A stretch of 64,000 bases of DNA from RGEC01 sp964475595. Lineage in GTDB: Bacteria; Bacteroidota; Bacteroidia; NS11-12g; UBA955. Shown piece after piece: positions 1 through 9,297 of the stretch (position 1 is the stretch's first letter; every line of letters begins with the position of its first letter). The notes under the pieces were generated by a model. The model saw only the letters and a list, made by a program, of their open reading frames with translations, did not search any database and was not told where the DNA came from. A program made the translations under genes and the position numbers. The DNA lies in the NCBI GenBank assembly GCA_964475595.1, contig CAYYXG010000001.1:124001-188000 (forward strand). Direction: 5' to 3'.

Positions 1-1152
1 TTTAAAATGCCATGGCTGGCCGCTTTATTTTTCCTTTTTCAGCCCGTTGTTTTTGGCAATATCATCAGTGCACTCACAGAGCCGCTGAATGCGTTTGTAC
101 TGTGCCTTGCCATTTATTGGCTGGCTTCGCTCAGGTATGTTCCTGCTGCTATCCTGGTTTCTTTGTTTCCGTTTTTTAGGTCGGAAGGGGTGATTTTGTG
201 GGCAGTTGTATTGCTTTTTTTTATAGTCCGAGCTCGTTGGAAACCCTTGATTTGGCTGTTTTCAGGAACTTTGATTTTAAGCTTAATCGGCGCCATCATT
301 TCAGGCGATTTATTCTGGATTCTTACCCATAATCCTTACTATAAAGCAGAAATTGAAAATCGATTTCAAATTGGCCACGGCGATTTTTGGCATTATCTGC
401 ATGCACAAAGGCAAATCTGGGGGGGCATTGTTACTGCGTTATCTTCGCTAGCTTTGGCGTGGTTGCTGGCACACATCGTATACCTGGTTCAAAGAAAAAC
501 TCCGGAAGAAAAGAGCCGTTTTTGTTTTTGGCTGATAGCCCCCATGTTTTTCGCATTTTTTCTGGCTCATTCCTGGATTTGGTATAAGGGTTCTTTTGGT
601 TCACATGGTTTGCTTCGCGTTTTTTTGCTGACCGCTCCTCTCACGGCTTTACTTGCCCAATATGCCTCCGATAAAATTTTATCCATTGATATAAAAATCA
701 TCAAACGGATATACATTGCCTGCGTGGTCATGTTGATGTTGATAGGTGCTTATTCCGGCAATAAAACTCCCTATCCATGGCAGTCTGAACCTACTGTGGC
801 CGCTTTTCCGGGAGAACCACAACTGGACAGTGCATTGAAATTTATTGAAAATCAGGGATTGAAAAACAAGCTGCTGCTTCATCAGTTGCCTTGGCTCAAT
901 GCCAAGTTGGGTTTGGATCCATGGGCAAAACCTGAAGTGGCCAAAACATTCTATATATGGAGTATTGATAAAAGACCGGGACATGACTGGATGCCTGACA
1001 GCTGTGTGGTGCTCTGGGATAATTTTCATGCCCGAAGGGATGCTCCGATGACCCTGCAGGATATGAGAAAACTCGCACAATACAAAGAGCTGGCCTATTT
1101 TCCCGCTGCCGATAGTGTGTATGATGTGAGGGTGTTTCTGAAGATTCCATGA
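1..1152 (+). CDS. Multi-pass membrane protein, glycosyltransferase-like (5' truncated)
   Basis: The frame is open to the left edge, so the true start lies outside the window and only the last ~382 codons are seen. The first ~240 residues are a chain of hydrophobic helices split by short basic loops. The last ~130 residues are soluble and hold several Trp and Pro residues. An early loop with SALTEPLNAF and a following FFRSEGVILW loop resemble the conserved loops of dolichyl/polyprenyl-phosphate-sugar-dependent membrane glycosyltransferases (GT39/ArnT/RgtA-like). That family label is inference, since the N-terminal Asp-containing catalytic loop is not in view. The gene ends 7 bases from the converging SDR gene. 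Expected role: inner-membrane sugar transfer to a lipid or protein. Confidence 0.6.
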   Translation, partial: FKMPWLAALFFLFQPVVFGNIISALTEPLNAFVLCLAIYWLASLRYVPAAILVSLFPFFRSEGVILWAVVLLFFIVRARWKPLIWLFSGTLILSLIGAIISGDLFWILTHNPYYKAEIENRFQIGHGDFWHYLHAQRQIWGGIVTALSSLALAWLLAHIVYLVQRKTPEEKSRFCFWLIAPMFFAFFLAHSWIWYKGSFGSHGLLRVFLLTAPLTALLAQYASDKILSIDIKIIKRIYIACVVMLMLIGAYSGNKTPYPWQSEPTVAAFPGEPQLDSALKFIENQGLKNKLLLHQLPWLNAKLGLDPWAKPEVAKTFYIWSIDKRPGHDWMPDSCVVLWDNFHARRDAPMTLQDMRKLAQYKELAYFPAADSVYDVRVFLKIP

Positions 1153-1159
1153 ATAAGCC

Positions 1160-1966
1160 CTACAGTTTAAGTAAATCACGCATTTTGCGTTGAATCATGT
1201 TGGCTGCAAATTCAGGATTAATACGATAAAGTGTGTTCATCCATTTCGAATCACTGCCAATGAAAATATGGTATGCATCTTTCTCCATGCCATTAACAAT
1301 GGCTTCGGCTACTTTTTTGGGTGAAATCATGGCATATTTTTTAATGTTTGATTGTGAAAGTTCAGGAGGCGTAACACCCGAATGTAACGTTATCTCTGTA
1401 GCCACTGCCCCCGGAAAGGCAACAGAAACTCCAATTCCGGTATGTTTTAGTTCAGAACGAAGACCCTCGGTAAACAATTTTACTGCTGCTTTTGAAGCAC
1501 CGTAAATTACCTGTCCCGGCACCGGTACAAAACCGCCCATGCTGCAAACATTCATAATGTGTGCTTCCTTGCGTGGCAGTAAATGCGGCAATATCAAGCG
1601 GGTCATATTGACAGTGCCCCAAAAATTAATGTTCATGACCCTTTCCATAGCTTCCATTGTGATTTCTTTTACGGTAGTAAAGGGTTGAATAATGCCTGCG
1701 TTATTGATTAATCCATCAATACAACCATGGTAATGAATAATCTGATTAACCATGGCGGGCAACTTGTCTGCCTGGGTAATATCCACCGCATGACATGAAA
1801 TTCTTACCGCCATTGATCCTGCCTCCATTTCGGTTTTATGCAGTCCTTCTTCATCCTTGTCTATGCAGGCCACGCGTGCGCCTTTGTCTAATAAATGCAA
1901 AGCCAAAGCTCTGCCAATGCCATTTCCTGCGCCGGTTACGGCAATGGTTTTTTGTGCAACAATCAT
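1160..1966 (-). CDS. Short-chain dehydrogenase/reductase (SDR) family oxidoreductase
   Basis: This 268-residue protein is a classical SDR. The Rossmann nucleotide-binding motif TGAGNGIG is at 11-18, the structural NNAG at 88-91, the catalytic Ser at about 142 (NVCSMGG), and the YxxxK pair is Tyr155/Lys159 (YGASK). The acidic residue after beta-2 (ACIDKDE) favours NAD over NADP, by general SDR rules. The substrate cannot be read from the sequence; the length and C-terminal region resemble the SDRs often annotated as short-chain acyl or steroid-type dehydrogenases. It is the last gene of a minus-strand run (recJ, terC, aminotransferase, SDR), 52 bases after the aminotransferase. A possible -7 box (CTTCTTTG, 1975-1982) sits 8 bases before its ATG, so it may also have its own promoter. 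Confidence 0.88.
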   Translation of the reverse strand: MIVAQKTIAVTGAGNGIGRALALHLLDKGARVACIDKDEEGLHKTEMEAGSMAVRISCHAVDITQADKLPAMVNQIIHYHGCIDGLINNAGIIQPFTTVKEITMEAMERVMNINFWGTVNMTRLILPHLLPRKEAHIMNVCSMGGFVPVPGQVIYGASKAAVKLFTEGLRSELKHTGIGVSVAFPGAVATEITLHSGVTPPELSQSNIKKYAMISPKKVAEAIVNGMEKDAYHIFIGSDSKWMNTLYRINPEFAANMIQRKMRDLLKL

Positions 1967-2018
1967 GGTTGCTGCAAAGAAGTGCAGAAATAAACAGATT
2001 AGCCCTGACTGCGGTCAA

Positions 2019-3281
2019 TCATCGGGTTGATATTTCGTTGAGAGCGGATACCAACGCGTCCAGATCTTCTATTGAATTGCTCAGGTGTGGCGTAATTCTG
2101 ACACCCCGTATAGCGGGATGTTCAATAGCCACGGTAAAGATTTTGTATTTTGAGAATAAAGTGTCTGCTAATGCTCCTGCGGTGTATCCTTCCACAGAAA
2201 CATTGGCGATTGCACCGCATCTTTTCGGGTCTTCCCATGGGGTGTTAATGCTGATTTTATTCTGACTTGCCACTTTCGATGTCCAGTATTGCATCATATA
2301 CCGCAGCCGTTTTTCTTTGAGGGCACTGCCAATTTTGTGGTGAAATTCGATGGATTCGGGGATACATTGCAGCGTTTGAATAGGACGTGTGCCTACGTGC
2401 TCAAATCGTCTGATGTTATTCAAAGGTTGGGTGGTATCACCCATAAGCGGCCATACTGTAGGGATAAGTGCCTTGCGCATCCATAAAAATCCTGATCCCA
2501 GGGGATTACACAGCCATTTATGCAAGCTGGCTCCCACAAAATCGGCCTGAAGATCGGCTATGCCAAATTCCAGTTGCGCTACGGCATGTGCAGAATCAAC
2601 GGCTACCATGATGTTTTGCTTTTTGGCTTCCTGTGCAATTTTAGCCACCGGAATCACCTGCCCCGATAGGTTGATCATATGGGTGAGGTGTACCATTTTG
2701 GTTTTGCGGGAAAACAAATATTTGTAAGCATCGATTACATCCTCATCGCTATGGGGTCTCAGTGGCACTTCTGCATATTTTAGGATGATTCCAAATCGCT
2801 TTGAGGCCTGTTGAAATGCCTCGGTCATGCTCCCATAATCCTGATTTCCCAACACCACTTCATCCCCTTTTTTCCATGGAAAACCCATGATGATAATGTT
2901 CATGGCTTCGGTGGTATTGCGAACCAACGCCAGCTCTTCGGCATCGCATTGTAGAAAATAGGCCAGGGATGTTCTCGCTGCTTCCACAACTGTCTGTTGC
3001 TCTTTTCGCATGAAAAGGCTGGTTCTGGTATTGATATCTTTTTCTTTGAGCTGATGAAAAGATAGGGTGGAGGCGGGTTGGTGACTGAAATAGCCATTTT
3101 CCAGGTTGATGAATCTTTCTGGTCTTGAAAACTGGGATCTCACAGCATTCCAGTAATTTTCATCGGTTTCCCCGTTCTGTGGGAGCGGTGGTGCTGGCAG
3201 GGCAAGGTTGTTAAAAATGGAAGGGATAAAGGCAGACCCGGAAAGTGCCACTGAACCTGAAATGAAATCACGACGGTGCAT
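2019..3281 (-). CDS. Class V aminotransferase, isopenicillin-N-epimerase-like, probably exported
   Basis: The 420-residue protein has the fold-type I PLP enzyme layout. RNTTEAMN (about 121-128) is the phosphate/cofactor-binding start of the large domain, the VDSAH motif (about 228-232) supplies the pyridine-nitrogen Asp, and Lys255 in GASLHKW is the expected Schiff-base lysine. The class V subgroup with isopenicillin-N epimerase and cysteine desulfurase-like proteins fits best. The N-terminus starts MHRRDFISGS and continues with a small-residue hydrophobic stretch, which looks like a twin-arginine or Sec signal, as in many Bacteroidota members of this family. The substrate is unknown. It lies 27 bases downstream of terC and is probably cotranscribed with it. 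Confidence 0.82.
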   Translation of the reverse strand: MHRRDFISGSVALSGSAFIPSIFNNLALPAPPLPQNGETDENYWNAVRSQFSRPERFINLENGYFSHQPASTLSFHQLKEKDINTRTSLFMRKEQQTVVEAARTSLAYFLQCDAEELALVRNTTEAMNIIIMGFPWKKGDEVVLGNQDYGSMTEAFQQASKRFGIILKYAEVPLRPHSDEDVIDAYKYLFSRKTKMVHLTHMINLSGQVIPVAKIAQEAKKQNIMVAVDSAHAVAQLEFGIADLQADFVGASLHKWLCNPLGSGFLWMRKALIPTVWPLMGDTTQPLNNIRRFEHVGTRPIQTLQCIPESIEFHHKIGSALKEKRLRYMMQYWTSKVASQNKISINTPWEDPKRCGAIANVSVEGYTAGALADTLFSKYKIFTVAIEHPAIRGVRITPHLSNSIEDLDALVSALNEISTR

Positions 3282-3308
3282 GCCGCAATTTAGCCAATGG
3301 CCTGTTAA

Positions 3309-4070
3309 TTAAATCATATCCTTGGGCAAATTTTCTTCGCCGGGTTTGTAGTGTTCGTGCAAATTGGCAGGGGATTGCGTTTTGCGGTGCATGCGCATTT
3401 GCAGTATATCCACAAGGAAGGAGAATGCCATGGCGAAATAAATGTAACCTTTGGGAATTTCAAGCCCCCATCCTTCGGCAATGAGCGAAAAGCCAATGAG
3501 CAATAAAAACGCCAGCGCCAGCATTTTAAATGCAGGATGTTTATTGACAAAATTACTAATAGGGCTTGCAGCAAACAGCATCATAATCACCGATAGAATC
3601 ACGGCAGCATACATTACCCATAATTCTTTCACCATGCCAATAGCGGTGATAATAGAATCAATGGAAAATACCAGATCCATAATGAGAATCTGAAAAATGA
3701 TTGAACTTAAATCAGCTTTTTTTATCTCGGTAGAGACATCGCCGGACTCGCCTTCCGTTTTATGGTAAATTTCAGCAACACTTTTGTACATGAGAAACAA
3801 TCCTCCGGCAATCAGAACGAGGTCTTTTCCTGTAAAACCTTTTCCCAGTATGGAGAAAAGTGGGTCTTTCAGTTGCATAATCAGCGAGATAATTCCCAAT
3901 AAAGCCAATCGCATGATACCTGCCAGTATCAGTCCTATTCTTCTGGCTTTCTTTTGCTGATTTTCGGGCAGTTTTGATGCCAATATGGAAATGAAAATGA
4001 CATTGTCTATGCCCAATACAGCTTCAAGCAACACCAGTGTTACAATGGAAATGATAATTTCAAGTTCCAT
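3309..4070 (-). CDS. TerC family integral membrane protein
   Basis: This 253-residue protein has about seven hydrophobic helices. It carries the two acidic membrane signatures of TerC/Alx proteins: LGIDNVIFIS near residue 20 (Asp22) and MDLVFSIDSI near 131-140 (Asp132, Asp138). TerC-family proteins are linked to tellurite resistance and, for several members, to manganese export; which applies here is not visible. The charged C-terminus (HRKTQSPANLHEHY...) would lie outside the membrane. The gene starts 4 bases after recJ stops, so the two are almost certainly on one transcript. That pairing has no obvious functional meaning. Confidence 0.9.
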   Translation of the reverse strand: MELEIIISIVTLVLLEAVLGIDNVIFISILASKLPENQQKKARRIGLILAGIMRLALLGIISLIMQLKDPLFSILGKGFTGKDLVLIAGGLFLMYKSVAEIYHKTEGESGDVSTEIKKADLSSIIFQILIMDLVFSIDSIITAIGMVKELWVMYAAVILSVIMMLFAASPISNFVNKHPAFKMLALAFLLLIGFSLIAEGWGLEIPKGYIYFAMAFSFLVDILQMRMHRKTQSPANLHEHYKPGEENLPKDMI

Positions 4071-4074
4071 TTAC

Positions 4075-5772
4075 TTAAGGTTTAATGTCTTTTAATTTCA
4101 ACTGAAGATTGGTTCTGCCGTTGAAGGTGTTTTCTTCGATACAATAACAGGCATGAAAAGTTTGTCTGTTGCTAACAGTATGGATATGATGACTCATTCC
4201 AAATCCAATGCTATCGAGTCCTGAGGAATGCTGGTGAACCATCATTTTCAAATGTTTATCTTTCAATACCCGCGCGGAACCATTGGAGTGAAGATTATCG
4301 CTTCTAAATACCGGGATCATGTTTCCTGGGCCAAAAGGTGCCATTTGATCAATGATATTGAGCATTTTAGGATTAATGTCATTGAGAGAAATCTGAAGGT
4401 CATATTCGATCTCGGGAAGTGTGGGTACGCCATCGGCTTTTTGTTTTACCACATCTTCAAATCGTTGTGCAAACACTTCAAAATTCTCTGTTTTTATAGA
4501 TAATCCGGCTGCGTATTTGTGCCCTCCGTATTGTTCCACCACATCGCTGCAAGCACCTATGGCTTCATGAATATCGAAATCCTTTACACTTCGGGCGGAA
4601 CCTGTGAGCATGCCGTCATTTTCAGAAAACACAATGGTAGGTTTATAAAATTGCTCTACCAATCGGCTGGCGACAATACCTATTACCCCTTTGTGCCATT
4701 GGTTTCCAAATAAAACGGTACTCTTTTTGGCTAGCAATTCTGCACTGTTTTCCACCAGGGATATGGCTTCCCGTGTGATATCGTTGTCCAGTTCCTTGCG
4801 CTCGTGATTGCGTTCCTGCAGTACCTTGGAGAGTTTTCGGGCGGTGTTAAAATCTTTTTCAATCAGCACAGCCACAGCAGCTTTGGCATCGGCAATACGA
4901 CCTGCGGCATTGATACGCGGGCCGATTCCGAATACGATATCAGAAATGGATAGTGAGCTTTTTTGCTGATATCCCTCCAGTAGTGCCTGAATTCCCAAAG
5001 AGGGATTTTCATTTATCTTTTTTAGCCCAAAATAGGCAAGGGTGCGGTTTTCACCCCGAATGTCTACCAAATCACTGGCTATACTTACTGCCACCATGTC
5101 TATATATTCCATGATGCTATCCAACGGCAGGTCGTGTTTTTCGGCAAATGCCTGTATCAGCTTGAATCCAATACCGGCCCCCGATAACTCTTTGTATGGA
5201 TATTCGCAATCATTCCTTTTAGGGTTGAGCACCGCGGCTGCATTCGGAATGGTACTACCGGGCAGGTGGTGGTCACAAATGATGAAATCTACCCCTTTCG
5301 AGTTGGCATAGTCAATCAGGTCATTGGAACGAATTCCGCAGTCCAGGGCAATGACCAGGCCGAATCCATTTTCTGCTGCGTAGTCAATTCCCATTTTACT
5401 AATGCCGTAACCCTCTCTGTACCGGTCGGGTATGTAATAATCGATTTCGCCGGTATGCCGGTTTCTGAGAAAGCTGTATACAATGCTGACAGCGGTGGTG
5501 CCATCCACATCATAATCTCCAAAAACCATAATTTTTTCGGCATTGTTAATTGCTTTGTCAATCCGGGCTATGGCCTTCTCCATGTCTTGCATGAGGAAAG
5601 GGTCGTGGAGATCTTCTATTTTGGGTCGAAAGAATTTTTCCGCCTGCTGATACGTTTCAATGCCTCGCTGTACAAGAATTGTGGCCAGGTAGGGATGAAC
5701 GTTTATTTCCTGGGAAAGACGTGCAACTTTTTCTTCGGGGGGGAGGGGTTTTGCACGCCAGACGAATTCCAT
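4075..5772 (-). CDS. recJ: Single-stranded-DNA-specific exonuclease RecJ
   Basis: RecJ degrades single-stranded DNA 5' to 3' in mismatch repair and recombination. The DHH phosphoesterase motifs are clear: VFGDYDVDGTTA at about 87-98 and ICDHHLPG at about 168-175 bind the catalytic metals. A GQYGGHKYAAG-like DHHA1 motif follows in the C-terminal half (EQYGGHKYAAGLSI). The length, about 565 residues, is normal. The longest frame begins at a TTG at 5781. The ATG at 5772 is preferred because a -7-like box (GATTTTTG, minus strand, 5779-5786) ends 6 bases before it, the same geometry as several other genes here. It heads the run recJ-terC-aminotransferase-SDR. Confidence 0.95.
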   Translation of the reverse strand: MEFVWRAKPLPPEEKVARLSQEINVHPYLATILVQRGIETYQQAEKFFRPKIEDLHDPFLMQDMEKAIARIDKAINNAEKIMVFGDYDVDGTTAVSIVYSFLRNRHTGEIDYYIPDRYREGYGISKMGIDYAAENGFGLVIALDCGIRSNDLIDYANSKGVDFIICDHHLPGSTIPNAAAVLNPKRNDCEYPYKELSGAGIGFKLIQAFAEKHDLPLDSIMEYIDMVAVSIASDLVDIRGENRTLAYFGLKKINENPSLGIQALLEGYQQKSSLSISDIVFGIGPRINAAGRIADAKAAVAVLIEKDFNTARKLSKVLQERNHERKELDNDITREAISLVENSAELLAKKSTVLFGNQWHKGVIGIVASRLVEQFYKPTIVFSENDGMLTGSARSVKDFDIHEAIGACSDVVEQYGGHKYAAGLSIKTENFEVFAQRFEDVVKQKADGVPTLPEIEYDLQISLNDINPKMLNIIDQMAPFGPGNMIPVFRSDNLHSNGSARVLKDKHLKMMVHQHSSGLDSIGFGMSHHIHTVSNRQTFHACYCIEENTFNGRTNLQLKLKDIKP

Positions 5773-5849
5773 AATTTGCAAAAATCGTAAATTTCAGCGA
5801 GGGTAAAAAATAAATCGATGATAATGTGAAGAAAGCCGATGATTATGCG

Positions 5850-6398
5850 CTAAGGCAATGGCCTGAATTCCGGTTCTGAAGGAAATTCCTGAGGGTCAGC
5901 CAATGGACATCGCATCCAGCACACATCTATCCATTGGCCATTTTTCCATCCGGCTTTCTCATGAATGCTCTGTACCTCAAAACCACAGGATTTGTGAAGT
6001 TGGATACTGTTTTCATTGGGCATTCCTATCAATGCAAATGCATGGGTGAAATTCCTTTGGGTGAGGGTGTTGAGGAGGGTGTTATACAGTGTTTTACCAT
6101 ATCCTTTTCCTATGAAATTATTTGAAAGATAAATGGATGTTTCCACCGCCCACCGATATGCGGCACGTTCCCTGTGTGCGCAGGCGTATGCATATCCTGC
6201 TATGTTGTGGTTTTGCTCCAGAATATAAAAAGGAAACCGCGCTGCAATGGCATCTAATCTTGCGCTGAATTCATCTTTATCGGGTATTCCCGTTTCAAAG
6301 GTATAGGGACCATGTAGAATGTAATATTGATAAATTTCCAAGACTGATGAAGCGTCTTCACTCCGGTATGCACGTATATTCAACTGGTCTTCGGGCAT
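5850..6398 (-). CDS. GNAT acetyltransferase, phosphinothricin/PAT-like
   Basis: A GCN5-related N-acetyltransferase of about 182 residues. The acetyl-CoA pyrophosphate-binding loop is IGKGYGKTLY, preceded by the beta-4 strand VETSIYLS. GMPNENSIQLHKSCGF is the usual motif-B region, and GWKNGQWIDVCWM near the end is typical of the phosphinothricin/methionine-sulfoximine acetyltransferase group, which acetylates small amines or amino-acid analogues. The real substrate is unknown. The longest frame starts at a TTG (6401) directly followed by an ATG (6398), which is preferred. It lies 77 bases upstream of recJ on the same strand and is divergent from the T9SS gene at 6448, with only about 50 bases between their starts. 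Confidence 0.85.
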   Translation of the reverse strand: MPEDQLNIRAYRSEDASSVLEIYQYYILHGPYTFETGIPDKDEFSARLDAIAARFPFYILEQNHNIAGYAYACAHRERAAYRWAVETSIYLSNNFIGKGYGKTLYNTLLNTLTQRNFTHAFALIGMPNENSIQLHKSCGFEVQSIHEKAGWKNGQWIDVCWMRCPLADPQEFPSEPEFRPLP

Positions 6399-6429
6399 CA
6401 ATTATTTTGTAAATCTGATGCAAATTTCG

Positions 6430-6437
6430 TATATTTG
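6430..6437 (+). promoter_or_regulatory. -7 promoter box TATATTTG
   Basis: A perfect match to the Bacteroidota consensus TAnnTTTG. It ends one base before the upstream ATG (6439) and 10 bases before the ATG at 6448. A transcript from this box would start at or after 6439, so the second ATG is the likelier start of the T9SS protein. Confidence 0.55.
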
Positions 6438-6447
6438 AATGATAGAC

Positions 6448-7749
6448 ATGAGATTATTAATAATTACGTCTCTAAGTTGCCTTTTCAGTCTTGTCAGGGC
6501 ACAAATCACCATCACCCAGGCAGCCATGCCTTCAGCCAATGATACCATTCGCTATTCCTCGGCAGCACCGGCAGGACTGAATTTAAATCTTGAGCAGAAA
6601 GGAGCTTCTCAATCCTGGGATTACAGCAAGCTGATTGCCAACGGCCAAGACATTTATCGTTATGCAGCGGCTAATAATACCCCCTATTTACTATATTTCT
6701 TCAACCAGGTAGGCCTGAAAACTGCAGATAGTCTGGGAGCGGGGCCGGTTATGTTAAAAAATATTTATTCATTTTACACCAAAAACAGTACGGTTTTTAA
6801 ACAGGAAGGTATTGGTTATTCCTACCAGGGATTTCCATTGGCAGCACAAAATAAGGATGACGATGAAATTTATCAATTTCCCCTCAAATATGGAGATTCC
6901 GATGTGTCGACTTTTAATTTCAGATTTGTCATTCCCGGAAACCTACTCACCTATGTGCAATCTGGCGTGAGAACCAATGTGGTAGATGGCTGGGGAAGTA
7001 TTGTAACGCCATACAAAACGTATCCCAATGTGCTGCGTGTAAAAACGCTGGTTAATGGCACCGATTCTTTGATAACGCAATTTGGCAGGGTGCCTATTCC
7101 ACGCCGACAGGTCATTTACAAATGGTTAAGTGCAGATGAAAAAATACCGGTTATGGAAATTACCGGAACAGAAACCGCAGGTAATTTTACCGCTACTCAA
7201 ATCCGCTATCGGGATAAATACCTGGGCCTGGTAAGTCCGCTCAGGCCACAGGCAGGTTTCAGCATCAGCAAATCTTCCGGTTTTGTCACCGTGGACACAT
7301 TTACGCTCACCGACCGAAGTCGTCCTTTTGCCACAGGATGGAACTGGCAGATAACACCTGTTGGCGGAGTGACTTTTGTTAGCGGAACCAATGCCGGCAG
7401 CCGCAATCCCCGCATAGTTTTTACGCAAGAGGGGCTATATAATGTGTCTTTGATAGCATCTAACACCTTTGGCACCGATGATACTACGGCAGCCAATGTA
7501 ATTAGTGTGCAATATGGTTTGTCCATTGATAAGTTCCGTCAAACTGATCAGTATTTTTATCCTAATCCCACGTCGGGGGAATTGACCATGGTAAAGGCGG
7601 GTAAATTCCAGATTTTTGATGCAGTGGGTCGCTGTGTTATGCAGCAAACGGTACTGTCTTCTCAGGTGTTTTCCATTAAAACGTTACCCAAAGGCGTTTA
7701 TACATTAAAACTGGATAATTCAACAGCACTGCCATTGTTGCATTATTAA
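6448..7749 (+). CDS. T9SS type A sorting domain protein with a PKD-like domain
   Basis: An exported protein of about 433 residues. It begins with a signal peptide (MRLLIITSLSCLFSLVRAQ, cleavage after RAQ). Residues ~20-260 form an unrecognised beta-rich domain, followed by a PKD-like segment (GWNWQITPVGG...NVSLIASNTFGTDD). The last ~75 residues are a T9SS type A sorting domain: YFYPNPTSGEL, then FDAVGRCV, then LPKGVYTLKL. Such proteins cross the outer membrane through the T9SS and lose the tail on secretion. The start at 6448 is chosen over 6439 because of the -7 box just upstream. The next gene, pntA, begins 95 bases later and is not functionally related. Confidence 0.85.
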   Translation: MRLLIITSLSCLFSLVRAQITITQAAMPSANDTIRYSSAAPAGLNLNLEQKGASQSWDYSKLIANGQDIYRYAAANNTPYLLYFFNQVGLKTADSLGAGPVMLKNIYSFYTKNSTVFKQEGIGYSYQGFPLAAQNKDDDEIYQFPLKYGDSDVSTFNFRFVIPGNLLTYVQSGVRTNVVDGWGSIVTPYKTYPNVLRVKTLVNGTDSLITQFGRVPIPRRQVIYKWLSADEKIPVMEITGTETAGNFTATQIRYRDKYLGLVSPLRPQAGFSISKSSGFVTVDTFTLTDRSRPFATGWNWQITPVGGVTFVSGTNAGSRNPRIVFTQEGLYNVSLIASNTFGTDDTTAANVISVQYGLSIDKFRQTDQYFYPNPTSGELTMVKAGKFQIFDAVGRCVMQQTVLSSQVFSIKTLPKGVYTLKLDNSTALPLLHY

Positions 7750-7844
7750 TCATTGTTTTAGGCGATTGGCAGCGTATTATCTGCCGAAATGCTTGTCTTT
7801 CCATGTGCTAACCTTTACATTCGCATTGGTTAATTACCACGCTT

Positions 7845-8951
7845 GTGAAGATTGCAATATTAAAAGAAACCCGGGAGCGAGAGCAGCGGGTTGCCGTATC
7901 GCCGCAAGTAGCGGCAACCTGGGTTAAACAGGGTTTTGAAGTCGCAGTGGAATCTGGCGCCGGAGCCGGCAGCTGGTTTACTGACCAGTTATATACAGAC
8001 GGCGGTGCCTCGGTAGGCACTCAGAAAGAAGTGCTCAGTGGAGCCGGTATAGTCATGAAAATCAATCCGCCAACTGCTGACGAGATTGCCGCAATGCCTG
8101 AAGGATGTCTTCTTTGCAGTCTGCTGTATCACCGAAGTAACACGGAAATAATAGCCGCACTGAATGCTAAAAAAATATCAGCGGTTTCGCTGGATGCAAT
8201 TCCCCGGATTTCCAGGGCCCAGGCCATGGATGTGCTAAGCTCACAGTCAAACCTTGCCGGTTACATGGCCGTTATCAAGGGCGCCGGTTACCTGGACAAA
8301 ATATTTCCGTTGTTAATGACGGCTGCCGGAACCATTACCCCTGCACGGGTGTTGATTTTTGGTGTGGGAGTAGCCGGTTTGCAGGCCATTGCCACGGCCA
8401 AGCGCCTGGGTGCAGTTGTTGAAGCCACCGACGTTCGTCCCGAAACTAAAGAGCAGGTGGAATCACTGGGAGGCAAATTCATAGAGGTAAAGGGCGCTGA
8501 AGTGGGTAGTGAAGGTGGTTACGCCAAAGAGGCGACCGAAGAATATCGTACAAAACAAAGAGAAGCTGTCAATAAGTCGTTAGCACAGGCCGATCTGGTA
8601 ATTACTACGGCACTGGTTCCCGGTAGGAAGGCCCCGATTTTGGTGGATGAAGAACAGGTGGGCATGATGAAGCCCGGATCTGTATTGATAGACATGGCCG
8701 CAGAACAAGGTGGCAATTGTGTATATACAAAAGAATATGAAGTGGTAAATCATAATGGGGTTAGGATTGTAGGTGCTGCTAACATGGCGGCTGAATTACC
8801 CATCAATGCCAGTGAACTGTTTGCCAAAAACTTGGTAGAGCTAATGAAACTGATTGCTTCAAAATCAGAATTGGTATTGGATGTGAATGATGAAATTGTG
8901 GCCGGTTGTCTCGTGTGCCATGAGGGTTCTGTAAGATTGGCTGCGGGTTAA
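7845..8951 (+). CDS. pntA: NAD(P) transhydrogenase subunit alpha, part 1 (NAD-binding dI)
   Basis: This 368-residue protein is domain I of the proton-translocating transhydrogenase, which moves hydride from NADH to NADP+ using the proton gradient at the inner membrane. It starts with KIAILKETREREQRVAVSP, typical of the alanine dehydrogenase/PntA N-domain. The Rossmann loop GVGVAGLQA is followed by the EATDVRPETKEQ region, and TTALVPGRKAPILV and LIDMAAEQGGN are conserved dI segments. The start codon is GTG. Subunit alpha is split: this piece lacks the membrane part, which is encoded by the next gene after 19 bases. The split into alpha1, alpha2 and beta is common in Bacteroidota and alphaproteobacteria. 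Confidence 0.95.
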   Translation: MKIAILKETREREQRVAVSPQVAATWVKQGFEVAVESGAGAGSWFTDQLYTDGGASVGTQKEVLSGAGIVMKINPPTADEIAAMPEGCLLCSLLYHRSNTEIIAALNAKKISAVSLDAIPRISRAQAMDVLSSQSNLAGYMAVIKGAGYLDKIFPLLMTAAGTITPARVLIFGVGVAGLQAIATAKRLGAVVEATDVRPETKEQVESLGGKFIEVKGAEVGSEGGYAKEATEEYRTKQREAVNKSLAQADLVITTALVPGRKAPILVDEEQVGMMKPGSVLIDMAAEQGGNCVYTKEYEVVNHNGVRIVGAANMAAELPINASELFAKNLVELMKLIASKSELVLDVNDEIVAGCLVCHEGSVRLAAG

Positions 8952-8970
8952 AATAAATTATCAATAAGAA

Positions 8971-9297
8971 ATGGACTCAATATTCAACTTTATAGGCGAG
9001 AATATCTCAATGATTTATCTCGTTATCCTCATGGTTTTTGTGGGGATAGAACTGATAGGGCATGTGCCCAGTGTTTTGCACACACCCCTGATGAGTGGTG
9101 CGAACGCCATACATGGTGTGGTATTGATAGGCGCCATATATGTGCTGGGCCATGCGGAAGAAAACGATACCTTTAGTCTCATCGTGGGCTTTATTGGCGT
9201 AATAGTGGGAACCCTGAATGTAATCGGCGGATTTGTTGTTACCGACCGCATGCTGGAAATGTTTAAGAAGAAACCCGGGAAAGGAGCCAAATCATGA
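8971..9297 (+). CDS. NAD(P) transhydrogenase subunit alpha, part 2 (membrane dII)
   Basis: A 108-residue protein with three hydrophobic helices (about 12-30, 40-60 and 70-95). It is the alpha-subunit half of membrane domain II of transhydrogenase. The TPLMSGANAIHGVV segment is highly characteristic of this subunit. It lies between the NAD-binding subunit and the beta subunit and overlaps pntB by 4 bases (ATGA, 9294-9297), which implies translational coupling and equal expression. Confidence 0.93.
   Translation: MDSIFNFIGENISMIYLVILMVFVGIELIGHVPSVLHTPLMSGANAIHGVVLIGAIYVLGHAEENDTFSLIVGFIGVIVGTLNVIGGFVVTDRMLEMFKKKPGKGAKS

Noticed and set aside
679..1179. A 166-codon frame opposite the first membrane protein gene
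   Set aside because: Antisense to a convincing membrane protein; the composition (His/Pro/Phe-rich) is typical of a shadow frame.
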